64,000 bases of DNA from Streptomyces sp. NBC_01260 (GTDB lineage Bacteria; Actinomycetota; Actinomycetes; Streptomycetales; Streptomycetaceae): positions 62,001 through 126,000 of the forward strand of contig NZ_CP108465.1 in the NCBI RefSeq assembly GCF_036226405.1. Direction: 5' to 3'. The position numbers and the translations under genes are program-made. Positions 9,132 to 17,323 of the stretch are shown here, in pieces. Below the pieces are notes generated by a model. That model was not told the origin of the DNA. It saw nothing but the letters and a program-made list of their open reading frames with translations, and ran no database searches. The stretch's first letter is position 1. Each line of letters opens with the position of its first letter.

Positions 9132-10126
9132 CCGGTTGGACCGGCCCCGGCAGCGATGGCACGACCGTCGGCTGCCTGGCCATGTTCCCCGGACAGGGTT
9201 CGCAGCGGCCCGGCATGGCCAGGCACCTGCTCGACACCTACCCCTCGGCCAGGGATCTGTTCGCCCGAGCCGACGAGATCCTGGACCTCCCGCTGTCGCG
9301 GATCTGCGCGAGCGGCACGGCCGCGGAGCTCGCCCGCACCGAGATCACCCAGCCCGCTGTCGCCGCCACCAGCCTCGTGGTGTGGGAACTGCTGCACGAC
9401 GCCGGCTACCACCCGGCGGCGGCCGCGGGCCACAGCCTGGGCGAGTACCCGGCGCTGGTGGCGGCCGGAGTGCTGTCACTGGAGTCGGCCCTGCAGCTGG
9501 TGCAGCTGCGCGGCCGGCTGATGGGCAAGGTCGCCCGCGAGGTGCCCGGCGCCATGGCGGCCGTCCTCGGCCTGACCGCGGACCAGGTGCAGGCCGCCTG
9601 CAGTACCGCGGAGGGGCTCGGTCTGGTCCAGGTCGCGAACTACAACGACCCGCTGCAGACGGTCATCTCGGGCCACGCCCACGCCGTCGAGGTGGCCGGC
9701 CGGTCGGCACTGGAAGCCGGCGCCGACAAGGTCGTGCCGCTGGACGTCGGGGCACCCTTCCACTGCTCGCTGATGTCGGCTGTGGAGGAGGAGTTCACCG
9801 AGGCGCTCGCCGCCCACCCGTTCGCCGACCCGGTGCTGCCCGTGATCAGTTCGGTCACCGGCACCTACATCGGCTCGGGCGAGGAGGCGAGGGAACTATT
9901 GCGGCGCCAGCTCACCAGCCCGGTCCACTGGGTCGAGGTGCTGCGCACGGCCGCCCGCCACCCGGTGGGCGCGTACACCGAGATCGGTCCCGGCCGGGTG
10001 CTCAGCGGGCTCGCCCGCCGCACCCTCGGGGAGGCCCGCACCCGCTCCACCGGAGACCCTCGCCGGCTCACGGCTCTGTACGGCGAGCTGGCATCGGAGA
10101 CGTGGCAGGAGCCGGTGGCTTCCTGA
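9128..10126 (+). CDS. Malonyl-CoA:ACP acyltransferase (FabD-like)
   Basis: Loads malonyl (or another acyl) units onto the ACP encoded next. The 332-residue protein has the [12 protein letters not shown] oxyanion motif, the nucleophile elbow GHSLGE with Ser103, and the catalytic His212 in APFHCSLM, in the order and spacing of FabD. Length is slightly over the usual 310. The ATG at 9128 overlaps the epsilon-subunit stop; a frame continues upstream but would fully overlap that gene. Sits between the extender-supply genes and the ACP, so it probably moves malonyl from CoA to the dedicated ACP. A discrete transferase in the operon suggests independence from the fatty acid synthase copy. Confidence 0.94.
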   Translation: MTGWTGPGSDGTTVGCLAMFPGQGSQRPGMARHLLDTYPSARDLFARADEILDLPLSRICASGTAAELARTEITQPAVAATSLVVWELLHDAGYHPAAAAGHSLGEYPALVAAGVLSLESALQLVQLRGRLMGKVAREVPGAMAAVLGLTADQVQAACSTAEGLGLVQVANYNDPLQTVISGHAHAVEVAGRSALEAGADKVVPLDVGAPFHCSLMSAVEEEFTEALAAHPFADPVLPVISSVTGTYIGSGEEARELLRRQLTSPVHWVEVLRTAARHPVGAYTEIGPGRVLSGLARRTLGEARTRSTGDPRRLTALYGELASETWQEPVAS

Positions 10127-10194
10127 CCCGCACGAACCGACGACCGCGCGGCCCGGTTCGGGCATCTCCACTCACCTACGAAGGGCAAGGACAC

Positions 10195-10608
10195 ATGTCG
10201 TACGACGGTAAAGACTTCGGCACCATCGTTCAGGAGGCGGTCGCCCACGCTCTCGGCATCGATATCGAGGAGGCCGTGCCCGAGGCCACACTGCTGGGCG
10301 ACCTGGACGCCGAGTCCATCGACCTGCTCGACGTCCTGTTCCGCATCGAGAAGGCGGCGGACGTGAAGATCAAGGTCTCGGACATCGCCGAGCTGCTCCA
10401 GGGCGGGATACCCGACGAGGAGTTCGCCGACGAGGACGACATCATCAACGACGCCGGGCTGGCCCAGTTGAAGAAGTCGCTGCCGCAGATCGACGTCGAG
10501 GAGCTGGCCGGCAAGCTGACGGCGGACGAGGTGCTGACCCTGTTCACCGTGCAGAACCTGACGGACCTGGTGACTACACGTGCCGCCCTCGCTGCGGCCG
10601 CCGCATGA
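10195..10608 (+). CDS. Acyl carrier protein, long variant with DAES site
   Basis: Carries the growing chain of the type II PKS. The 137-residue protein has a phosphopantetheine site LLGDLDAESIDLLD, with Ser41 the attachment residue. The usual motif is DSL; here Ser is preceded by Glu (AESID). It is about 50 residues longer than an ordinary ACP: an acidic loop (GGIPDEEFADEDD) and an extra helical stretch ending QNLTDLVTTRAALAAAAA. The ATG at 10195 is preceded by GAAGGGCAAGG. The AcpS gene begins inside its 3' end. The divergent site suggests it needs the adjacent dedicated AcpS and belongs to an uncommon ACP subgroup. The carrier role is clear from neighbours; the role of the extension is unknown. 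Confidence 0.88.
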   Translation: MSYDGKDFGTIVQEAVAHALGIDIEEAVPEATLLGDLDAESIDLLDVLFRIEKAADVKIKVSDIAELLQGGIPDEEFADEDDIINDAGLAQLKKSLPQIDVEELAGKLTADEVLTLFTVQNLTDLVTTRAALAAAAA

Positions 10609-11098
10609 GCGGGGCGCGGGGCGGTCATCGCACGGCGCCGCCTCGCCGCTGCTGAGGGTACGCACCGGGATGGACCTGGCGGAGGTCTCCCGGGTCGAGG
10701 AGCTGATGACCTCGCAACCGGAGCTCCAGGAGCGGGTGTTCACCGCTCGTGAGCTGGCCTACTGCTACCGGCGCAAGCGCGCCGGTGAGCATCTGGCCGG
10801 CCGCTGGGCCGCCAAGGAGGCCGTGCTGAAGAGCCTGGGTACGGGCATGGGGCCGCGCATGGAGTGGACGGACATCGAGGTCGTCAACGACCGCGCGGGC
10901 CGCCCCCGGGTGCGGTTGTCCGGCGAGGTCGAGGTGGTCGCACGATCCCTCGGCATGTACTCCCTCGAACTCACGCTGAGCCACAGCGCGGGTCTCGCCG
11001 TCGCACACGCCGTCATGGTGTGCCACCCCTCGACTCCGCACGACGCACCGGACCGCACCACGTACACGGGAGAAGGAGACGAACGTCATGAGGCCTGA
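10580..11098 (+). CDS. Holo-ACP synthase (AcpS-type phosphopantetheinyl transferase)
   Basis: Transfers 4'-phosphopantetheine from CoA to the carrier protein. The homologous core begins LLRVRTGMDLAEVSRVEELM, matching the AcpS start IGIDLVEVSRI, and includes the metal and CoA-binding helix RWAAKEAVLKSLGTG. The frame opens at GTG 10580, overlapping the ACP gene by 29 bases; this start is preferred because the conserved first beta strand precedes the only internal ATG (10670). That makes about 172 residues, with roughly 20 extra at the N-terminus and a Pro/Asp-rich tail beyond the normal 120-130. Start is uncertain, function is not. Position right after the odd ACP suggests dedicated activation. 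Confidence 0.87.
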   Translation: MPPSLRPPHERGAGRSSHGAASPLLRVRTGMDLAEVSRVEELMTSQPELQERVFTARELAYCYRRKRAGEHLAGRWAAKEAVLKSLGTGMGPRMEWTDIEVVNDRAGRPRVRLSGEVEVVARSLGMYSLELTLSHSAGLAVAHAVMVCHPSTPHDAPDRTTYTGEGDERHEA

Positions 11099-11116
11099 CG
11101 AGACAGGGGCGCCGCG

Positions 11117-12397
11117 ATGAGCCGCAGGGTCGTCATCACCGGCGTGGGCGCCGTCACGCCGGTGGGCAACGACGCGCCGAGCACCTGGCAGGCACTGGTC
11201 GAAGGACGCAGCGGAGTGGGCCGGCTGACCACGATCGACACCACCGGCTTTGACGTGACGATCGCCGGAGAGGTCAAGGACTACCGGCTGCGGGACGAGG
11301 TGCCCGCCTCGGTCGGCCTGCGCCATCTGCTGCGTCCCGGCACCTTCGGTGTCGGCGCGGCCTGGGAAGCGCTGCGCGACGCCGGGGTGGACAAGGACAC
11401 CTACGACGGCGCGGCCATGGGCGTGGCCATGGGTGCGTGCGTTGACCGGCCGGACCTGCAGTGGCTGGTGGACGTCGGCGCGCTGCGCGACCGGACCGGC
11501 CGGGACGACGCGTTCACCACCTACGCGCCCTCCAGCGCACTGGAGTACAGCCAGAACATCGCATCCGCGGCGATGGCCAGGATGCTGGACGCGAGCGGCC
11601 CGATGCTGGGAATGTCCACCGCCTGCTCGGCCTCCGGGCACGCGGTCGGTGAGGCCTTCCGCAGCATCCAGGAGGGCGACGCCACGCTCATGCTCGCGGG
11701 CGGCTACGACTCCCTGACGACCTGGCTCGACGTGCTCTGCTTCGGCCTGCTGGGCGCGCTGACGAAGGAGTACAACGACGACCCGCAGCGGGCCAGCCGC
11801 CCCTTCGACGACAAGCGCTCCGGGTTCGTCCTCGGGGAGGGCGGCATCGTCCTCGTCATGGAGGAGCTGGAGGCGGCCCGCGCCCGCGGGGCACACATCC
11901 TCGCCGAGGTCCTGGGCTACGGCACCAGCCTGAACGCCTGGCGGATGACCGACTCACCGCCGGACGGCAGCGGCGCCATCGAGTCCATCGAGGCATCGAT
12001 CACGGACGCCGGACTGGAGCCGGGCGACATCGACTACGTCGTGGCGCACGGCACCAGCACCCCGGGCAACGACCTGTCGGAGACCACGGCGATCAGGAAG
12101 GTGTTCGGCGACGCCGCCGAGCGGCTGGTGATCAGCTCGCCGAAGTCGATGACGGGCCACCTCACCGCGGCCTCCGCGGCGCTGAGCCTGCTCACCGCGA
12201 TCGGCGCGATCAACAACGGGGTGGTGCCGCCGACCATCAACCAGGAGACACCCGACCGCCGGCTCGGCCTCGACTTCGTCCCGAACACGGCACGCAAGCA
12301 GGACGTACGGCATGCCCTCGTCAACGCGTTCGCCTTCGGCGGCACCAACGTCGGACTGGTCGTGGGGCGCTACGAGGAGCACGGGGCGAAGCGATGA
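11117..12397 (+). CDS. Beta-ketoacyl-ACP synthase (KS-alpha, FabF-like)
   Basis: Condensing enzyme that extends the ACP-bound chain with malonyl-ACP. The 426-residue thiolase-fold protein starts MSRRVVITGVGAVTPVGN and keeps the full catalytic triad: Cys170 in STACSASGHA, His311 in VAHGTSTP, and His348 in KSMTGHLTAASA. Similarity by eye is nearer FabF than the aromatic-polyketide KS-alpha group. The ATG at 11117 follows the AcpS stop by 18 bp. The next gene is a cysteine-less partner, so this pair resembles the KS/CLF heterodimer of type II PKSs. No aromatase or type II ketoreductase gene is alongside, so chain fate cannot be read from the neighbours alone. Confidence 0.94.
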   Translation: MSRRVVITGVGAVTPVGNDAPSTWQALVEGRSGVGRLTTIDTTGFDVTIAGEVKDYRLRDEVPASVGLRHLLRPGTFGVGAAWEALRDAGVDKDTYDGAAMGVAMGACVDRPDLQWLVDVGALRDRTGRDDAFTTYAPSSALEYSQNIASAAMARMLDASGPMLGMSTACSASGHAVGEAFRSIQEGDATLMLAGGYDSLTTWLDVLCFGLLGALTKEYNDDPQRASRPFDDKRSGFVLGEGGIVLVMEELEAARARGAHILAEVLGYGTSLNAWRMTDSPPDGSGAIESIEASITDAGLEPGDIDYVVAHGTSTPGNDLSETTAIRKVFGDAAERLVISSPKSMTGHLTAASAALSLLTAIGAINNGVVPPTINQETPDRRLGLDFVPNTARKQDVRHALVNAFAFGGTNVGLVVGRYEEHGAKR

Positions 12398-12425
12398 CCA
12401 TCCGACAGCGACACGGAGGAGCGCG

Positions 12426-13727
12426 ATGAGCGGCAGCGGACGTCAGGTCGTCGTCAGCGGCATCGGCCTGCTGACCGCGCTGGGGGAGGGCCACGAGGCC
12501 AACTGGAAGGCGCTGGTCGACGGCGAGAGCGGGATCGGCCACATCCGGGCGTACGACCCGCAGCCGCTCCAGACCCGGCTCGGCGGCGAGATGCCCGAGT
12601 TCGACGCCACCCGGTACGCCACCCGGCGCCAGCTGCGCACCGTCAACCGCGGCGACAGCCTCGCGCTGTCCGCCGCCCGGCTCGCCCTCGACGACGCGGG
12701 CCTGCCCCACAAGATGGACGGCGGCGACGAGCTCGGGTACCGGGCGGGCCTGTACCTCGGCGGCAACAAGTCACTGGGCCGCATGGAGCAGTTGATCGAT
12801 GAACTGAAGGTGATCCGCCGCCCGGACGGTACGGCCGACCTGGCGCACCTCGCCCGGCACGGCGACGTCATCATGCCGCCGCTGTTCTTCGTCGAGGGAC
12901 TGCCGTCCGGCGCGGTGTTCAACATCTCGCAGACGTACGGCATCCGGGGCTCCAGCACCTTCTTCGCGGGGTACGCGGACGCCGGCGCCAACGCCATCGG
13001 CCGGGCCATGCGCGCGGTGCGCCGAGGCGACGCGGACGTGGCGATCGCCGGCGGCTACGACGACGCGACCAGCTGGTGGTCGATGACGCTCCTGGACCGG
13101 CTCGGCATCCTGACCACCCGCAACGACCTCGGGCCGGAGGCCTACCGGCCCTACGACCAGGACCGCAGCGGCGGGCTGCCCGGCGAGGGCGCGGCCCTGC
13201 TGGTGCTGGAGGAGAAGCAGGCGGCACTGCGCCGAGGCGCCCGTATCTACGCCGAACTGACCGGCTACGGCGCGGGCCACGACGCCCGTACGCCACCGGC
13301 GGTGGACCCCGAGGGCCGAGGTCTGGCCCGCGCGGTGCGGCGCTCGCTCGAGGACGCCCGGCTGGATGCCGGCGACCTCGGCTACATCGCCTCGGACGGT
13401 TCCGGGACCCGCATCGGGGACGTGAGCGAGGCCATCGCCTTGCGTACCGCGCTGGGTGCGGCGGCCCCGACGGTGCCGGTCAGCACGCCCAAGCCGCAGA
13501 CCGGCCATCTCGTCGGCGGCGGCGGCGCACTGAACGCCGCGGTGGCCGCGCTGGCGCTGCACCACGGGGCCGTGCCCGCGACCCTCAACCTCGACCGCCC
13601 CGACCCGGCGTGCGCCCTGGCCCACGTCCGTGGCGCCGCCCGGGAGACCAGGCCGTCCCACGCGATGGCGCTGGCCCGGGGCATCGAGGGACAGGCCGTG
13701 GCCCTCACCCTGTCCAGGCCGGCGTGA
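12426..13727 (+). CDS. Chain length factor-like ketosynthase (KS-beta)
   Basis: Probable non-catalytic partner of the preceding KS, setting chain length. The 433-residue protein starts GRQVVVSGIGLLTALGEG and has the ketosynthase fold, but the active-site segment reads FFAGYADAGANAIG, with no Cys (Ala184 at the aligned position), and the usual HGT has become DGSGT. The later GH pair is retained in PKPQTGHLVGGGG. Loss of the nucleophile with the fold kept is the rule for CLFs, though the classic CLF Gln is absent here. A GGAGGAGCG ribosome site precedes the ATG at 12426, 28 bp after the KS stop. A KS/CLF heterodimer is inferred from adjacency. Confidence 0.88.
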   Translation: MSGSGRQVVVSGIGLLTALGEGHEANWKALVDGESGIGHIRAYDPQPLQTRLGGEMPEFDATRYATRRQLRTVNRGDSLALSAARLALDDAGLPHKMDGGDELGYRAGLYLGGNKSLGRMEQLIDELKVIRRPDGTADLAHLARHGDVIMPPLFFVEGLPSGAVFNISQTYGIRGSSTFFAGYADAGANAIGRAMRAVRRGDADVAIAGGYDDATSWWSMTLLDRLGILTTRNDLGPEAYRPYDQDRSGGLPGEGAALLVLEEKQAALRRGARIYAELTGYGAGHDARTPPAVDPEGRGLARAVRRSLEDARLDAGDLGYIASDGSGTRIGDVSEAIALRTALGAAAPTVPVSTPKPQTGHLVGGGGALNAAVAALALHHGAVPATLNLDRPDPACALAHVRGAARETRPSHAMALARGIEGQAVALTLSRPA

Positions 13728-13765
13728 GTGGCTGAGCAGCCCAGTCCGCAGAAGGAAGCAGACGC

Positions 13766-16150
13766 ATGACTGACGTTCCTGACAAGACCGTCGGCGTGGT
13801 GATCGCCGCAGTGGGTGCGATCACCCCGCTCGGCGGCTCTGCCGAGGCCCTGTGGGAGGGGGTGCGCGCCGGGCGGGTGGCGATCTCGCCCGTGCGCCGC
13901 CTGCCCATGGACCACTACCAGACCAGCCTGGGCGGCGAGGTCACCGTACCCGTCTCGCCCGGGTACGAGTACGTCCCGGACAGCGACGTCCGTGACCGGT
14001 CGATCGACTTCGCGCTGACCGCCGCCGAGGAGGCCATGGCAGCCTCGGGCCTGCGGGTCGGAACGGACATTCCGGCCGAACGCTGGGGCGTGGCCTACGG
14101 CACCTGCCACGCCGGCTGGCGCAGCGCCGAACTCGCCCTGCGCGAGGTGCAGGACGGCACCGAACCGGACTGGCACCGCTACACGTTCGTGCCGCCGCAG
14201 GCCGGTGCGGAGGCTCTGTCGGCGGCCTTCGGTCTCAAGGGACCGGTGCTCAGCGCCAACACGGCCTGCGCCGCCAGCGCCCACGCGTTGTCGCACGCGC
14301 TGGAGGTGATCCGGGCGGGTGCCGCCGACGCGATGCTCGTCGGCGGCAGCGACGCCTTCACCGAGTCGGCGTTCGCCGGGTTCAGCAGCCTGTGGTCGCT
14401 CTCTCCCGAGCCCGCGGCCCCCTATTCCATGGACCGGGCCGGCCTGACCCTGGGTGAGGGCGGCGGGATGCTCGTCCTGCTGTCGCGGGAGGCGGCCGAG
14501 CGCACCGGTGCCCCCGTCGTCGCCGAGGTACTGGGCTACGGCCTGTCCGCAGACGGCTATCACCCGACGGCGCCGCACCCCGAGGGTGAGGGCGCGGCCC
14601 GGGCGATCCGTGCGGCGCTGGCCTCCTCGGGCCTGGCCCCCGACGACATCAGGTACGTCAACGGACACGGCACCGGCACGCAGAAGAACGACTCCGCGGA
14701 GAGCAACGCCGTGCGGGCCGTCCTGGGTGACGCGGCGGAGAAGGTCGCGCTGTCCAGCACCAAGTCGATGATCGGCCATCTGCTCGGCGCGGCCGGCGCG
14801 GTGGAGGGCATCGTCACCGTCCTCGCCCTGCGCGACCAGGTGGCACCGCCCACCGCGTCCTTCACCGAGGCGGACCCCCAGTGCGGTCTGGACCCGGTGG
14901 CCGCAACGGGCCGCCCGATGGTGCTCGACACCGCGCTGTCCAACAACTTCGGGTTCGCCGGCGCCAACGCCTGCGTCGCCTTCGCCCGCCCCACAGGCCC
15001 CGGCGCGCCGGCTCCGGCCGTCGGCCCCGACGACATCGTGGTGACCGGGTTCGGGGTGATCACCCCGGCCGGTGAGGGCGCCGAGGCACTGTGGGACGCG
15101 TATGCGGCCGGGCGCCGGCAGGGTGCGCCGCAGGACGGGCTGCGGGTGGCGCGGGCCGAGTTCGACCGCTCGGTCGCCGGCACGCCCCGGGAGCGCCGGC
15201 GCATGGACAAGGTCTCCCAGCTGGCCATCGCCTCGTGCCGGGCCGCGCTGGCCGCGGCGGGTCTGACGGACCCGTCGGCAACGGCCGCCGACGCGGCCGT
15301 CGTCGCCGCCACCGGTGTGGTGCTGGGTACCGCGATCGGGCCGATGGAGAGCGGCGAACGCTTCACCCTTCCGGTGCTGGCCGAGGGCGCGCAGGAAGCC
15401 AACCCGGCCGTGTTCACGAACACCGTGTACAACGGCGCGGCCGGTCACGTCGCCATGGCGCTCGGCACCAGGGGGCCCACGTCGACGCTGAGCTCGGGGC
15501 ACGCGGCCGGTGCCGCCGCCCTGGGGGTCGCCTACGACATGCTGCGGGCCGGGCGCGCCGAGCGGCTCCTGGTGCCGGCGGTGGAGGCGTTCTCGCCGGC
15601 CACGCTGGCCGCGTACCGCAGCATCCCGCTGTTCGGTTCGGCGGCCGGGCGCCGGTACACGCTCGCCGAGGCGGGCATCGCGCTGGTCCTGGAGCGCCGG
15701 ACCAGTGCCGAGCGGCGCGGCGCGACGGTCCACGCCGTGGTCCTGGGGCATGCGACCGCGTCGGACGCGTGCGGCATCGGCCGCTGGGACGCGTCCGGTG
15801 CCGGTGTGGAGCGGGCGATGCGCGGGGCCCTGCGCAACGCCGGGCTCGGTCCCGGCCAGGTGGCGGCGGTGTGGGCGAACGCGGCGGGTCTGGCCACCGC
15901 AGACCGTCCCGAACAGGCCGCTGTGGAACGGGTGTTCGCAACCGGCCGGGTGCGCGTGGAGACTCCGAAGCGGGTGCTGGGCGAGCCGGCCGGCGCGGGC
16001 GCCCACCTGTCGGCGGTGCTGGCCCTCGGTGCCTGGCGCACGGGCACGGACCGCGGCCCCGTCCTGGTGAACAGCTCGTCCCTCGGCGGCACGCACACCT
16101 CGCTCGTCCTGTCCCCCGTCCCCCTTCCCGCAACGGAGCCCGTCCGATGA
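13766..16150 (+). CDS. Fused ketosynthase-chain length factor (KS-CLF) protein
   Basis: A single 794-residue protein with two ketosynthase folds. The N-terminal half (about 1-415) has an intact triad: Cys168 in NTACAASAHA, His301 in NGHGTGTQ, His338 in SMIGHLLGAAGA. The C-terminal half (about 422-794), restarting DDIVVTGFGVITPAGEG, is degenerate: Ser576 replaces Cys in STLSSGHAAG, the HGT region reads ANAAGLAT, and the GH pair becomes GE. So it is KS-alpha fused to KS-beta through a short Pro/Ala linker. Type II subunits are normally separate genes, and a separate KS/CLF pair lies just upstream, so the operon encodes two elongation systems sharing one visible ACP. The start at 13766 follows a GAAGGAAG site. 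The stop overlaps the KAS III start. Confidence 0.92.
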   Translation: MTDVPDKTVGVVIAAVGAITPLGGSAEALWEGVRAGRVAISPVRRLPMDHYQTSLGGEVTVPVSPGYEYVPDSDVRDRSIDFALTAAEEAMAASGLRVGTDIPAERWGVAYGTCHAGWRSAELALREVQDGTEPDWHRYTFVPPQAGAEALSAAFGLKGPVLSANTACAASAHALSHALEVIRAGAADAMLVGGSDAFTESAFAGFSSLWSLSPEPAAPYSMDRAGLTLGEGGGMLVLLSREAAERTGAPVVAEVLGYGLSADGYHPTAPHPEGEGAARAIRAALASSGLAPDDIRYVNGHGTGTQKNDSAESNAVRAVLGDAAEKVALSSTKSMIGHLLGAAGAVEGIVTVLALRDQVAPPTASFTEADPQCGLDPVAATGRPMVLDTALSNNFGFAGANACVAFARPTGPGAPAPAVGPDDIVVTGFGVITPAGEGAEALWDAYAAGRRQGAPQDGLRVARAEFDRSVAGTPRERRRMDKVSQLAIASCRAALAAAGLTDPSATAADAAVVAATGVVLGTAIGPMESGERFTLPVLAEGAQEANPAVFTNTVYNGAAGHVAMALGTRGPTSTLSSGHAAGAAALGVAYDMLRAGRAERLLVPAVEAFSPATLAAYRSIPLFGSAAGRRYTLAEAGIALVLERRTSAERRGATVHAVVLGHATASDACGIGRWDASGAGVERAMRGALRNAGLGPGQVAAVWANAAGLATADRPEQAAVERVFATGRVRVETPKRVLGEPAGAGAHLSAVLALGAWRTGTDRGPVLVNSSSLGGTHTSLVLSPVPLPATEPVR

Positions 16151-17241
16151 CCACTGCGTACGACGTGAAGATCCTCTCCACCGGTGCCTACGTGCCGGGC
16201 GAACCGCTGGACAACGCCACGCTGGAGAAGTACGTCGGGCCGCTGCCGGACGACATCCTCGAAGGCATCCAGGTCAAGACCCGGTACTGGATGATCGACC
16301 CGGTCACCGGCGAGCACCGCATCAACAACAGCCGGATGGCCGAGCGCGCCTCCCGACAGGCCCTGGAGCGGGCCGGTGTGGAGCCGGAGGAGCTCGACCT
16401 GATCGTGGTGTGCACGGCGACGCCGGAGTACAGCCTGCCCAACGTGGCCACCACCCTGCAGCACTACCTGGGTCTGGAGAGCGTCGCCGCGATCGAGATC
16501 CGCGGGGCCTGCGCGGGCTGGGTGCAGGCACTCGACCTGGCCCGGCGGCAGCTCGCCGACGGGACCGCACGCACCGCGCTCGTGGTGGGCAGCGAGGCCG
16601 GATCACCGGTCCTGGCGCCCCACTTCCTGGGCAAGGCGCCGGACCGCGTGCGGATGCGCGACCGGCTGACGCTGTACACCTTCGGGGACGGCGCGGGCGC
16701 CGTGGTGCTGCGCGCCGAGCCCGCGGGCGATACGGCGGACCGGTTCGCCTACGTCAACGCGTGCGTGGGCGGGCTGCGCAAGCCCGGCATGGAGATCATC
16801 GGAGGCGGTACGGACGTCTCGCAGGCGGAGCAGCTGCGCAGGCGCCAGCTGATCCAGATGAAGGTCGACGTGTCCGGCACCACCACCTTCAGCCCCCAGG
16901 TGTTCGTCCGCGCGATCCAGGAGATGGCGCGCAAGGACGGCCGGGCGCTCGACGAGTTCGACGCGATCGTGCTGCCGGAGGGCAACGCCGACTACTTCGC
17001 CGACGAGTTCGCGTCCGCCGGCATGTCCGACGAGGAGATCAGGGCCCTGGACGGGCGGGTCGTGGAGAACCTGGCCGATGTGGGCGCCACCGGCTCCGCG
17101 GCGGTGCCGCTGTCCCTGGACGCGGGCTGGACCTCGGGGCGCATCAAGCCGGGCGACCGGATCGTGCTGCTCGGCATCGAGGCCAGCCGATACGTCTACA
17201 CCGGTCTGTCACTGACCTGGCGGGCGCCGCTGACGGCCTGA
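16147..17241 (+). CDS. KAS III-like enzyme lacking His and Asn of the triad
   Basis: 364-residue KAS III/FabH-fold protein, start overlapping the fusion gene (ATGA). Cys122 is present in IRGACAGWVQAL, as in FabH. The HQAN motif is replaced by LPEGNADYF (Glu278 at or near the His position) and the Asn of GNT by Ala314 in VGATGSAAVP. FabH needs His and Asn for malonyl decarboxylation and condensation, so this enzyme more likely forms a Cys-bound acyl group and transfers it, for example as a starter-loading or ester-forming acyltransferase. Known families with KAS III folds doing acyl transfer (CerJ-like) are a precedent. Last PKS gene before an 82-bp gap and the tailoring genes. Exact function uncertain. 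Confidence 0.85.
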   Translation: MTTAYDVKILSTGAYVPGEPLDNATLEKYVGPLPDDILEGIQVKTRYWMIDPVTGEHRINNSRMAERASRQALERAGVEPEELDLIVVCTATPEYSLPNVATTLQHYLGLESVAAIEIRGACAGWVQALDLARRQLADGTARTALVVGSEAGSPVLAPHFLGKAPDRVRMRDRLTLYTFGDGAGAVVLRAEPAGDTADRFAYVNACVGGLRKPGMEIIGGGTDVSQAEQLRRRQLIQMKVDVSGTTTFSPQVFVRAIQEMARKDGRALDEFDAIVLPEGNADYFADEFASAGMSDEEIRALDGRVVENLADVGATGSAAVPLSLDAGWTSGRIKPGDRIVLLGIEASRYVYTGLSLTWRAPLTA

Positions 17242-17323
17242 CCGGCCGTCCCCCGACTCAGCAAGTCATCGCTGTTCATTTCACGCCGCCTCCGTCGTGG
17301 GGCGCAGTCGCAGGAGGCATCAC

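Noticed and set aside
12951..12990. Apparent active-site loss in the ketosynthase at 12426 taken as pseudogene
   Set aside because: Frame and fold are intact and it sits beside an active KS, as expected for a chain length factor.
13382..16096. Open frame of about 900 codons antisense to the KS-CLF fusion
   Set aside because: Shadow of a clear KS-CLF coding sequence; no start signal and no domain.
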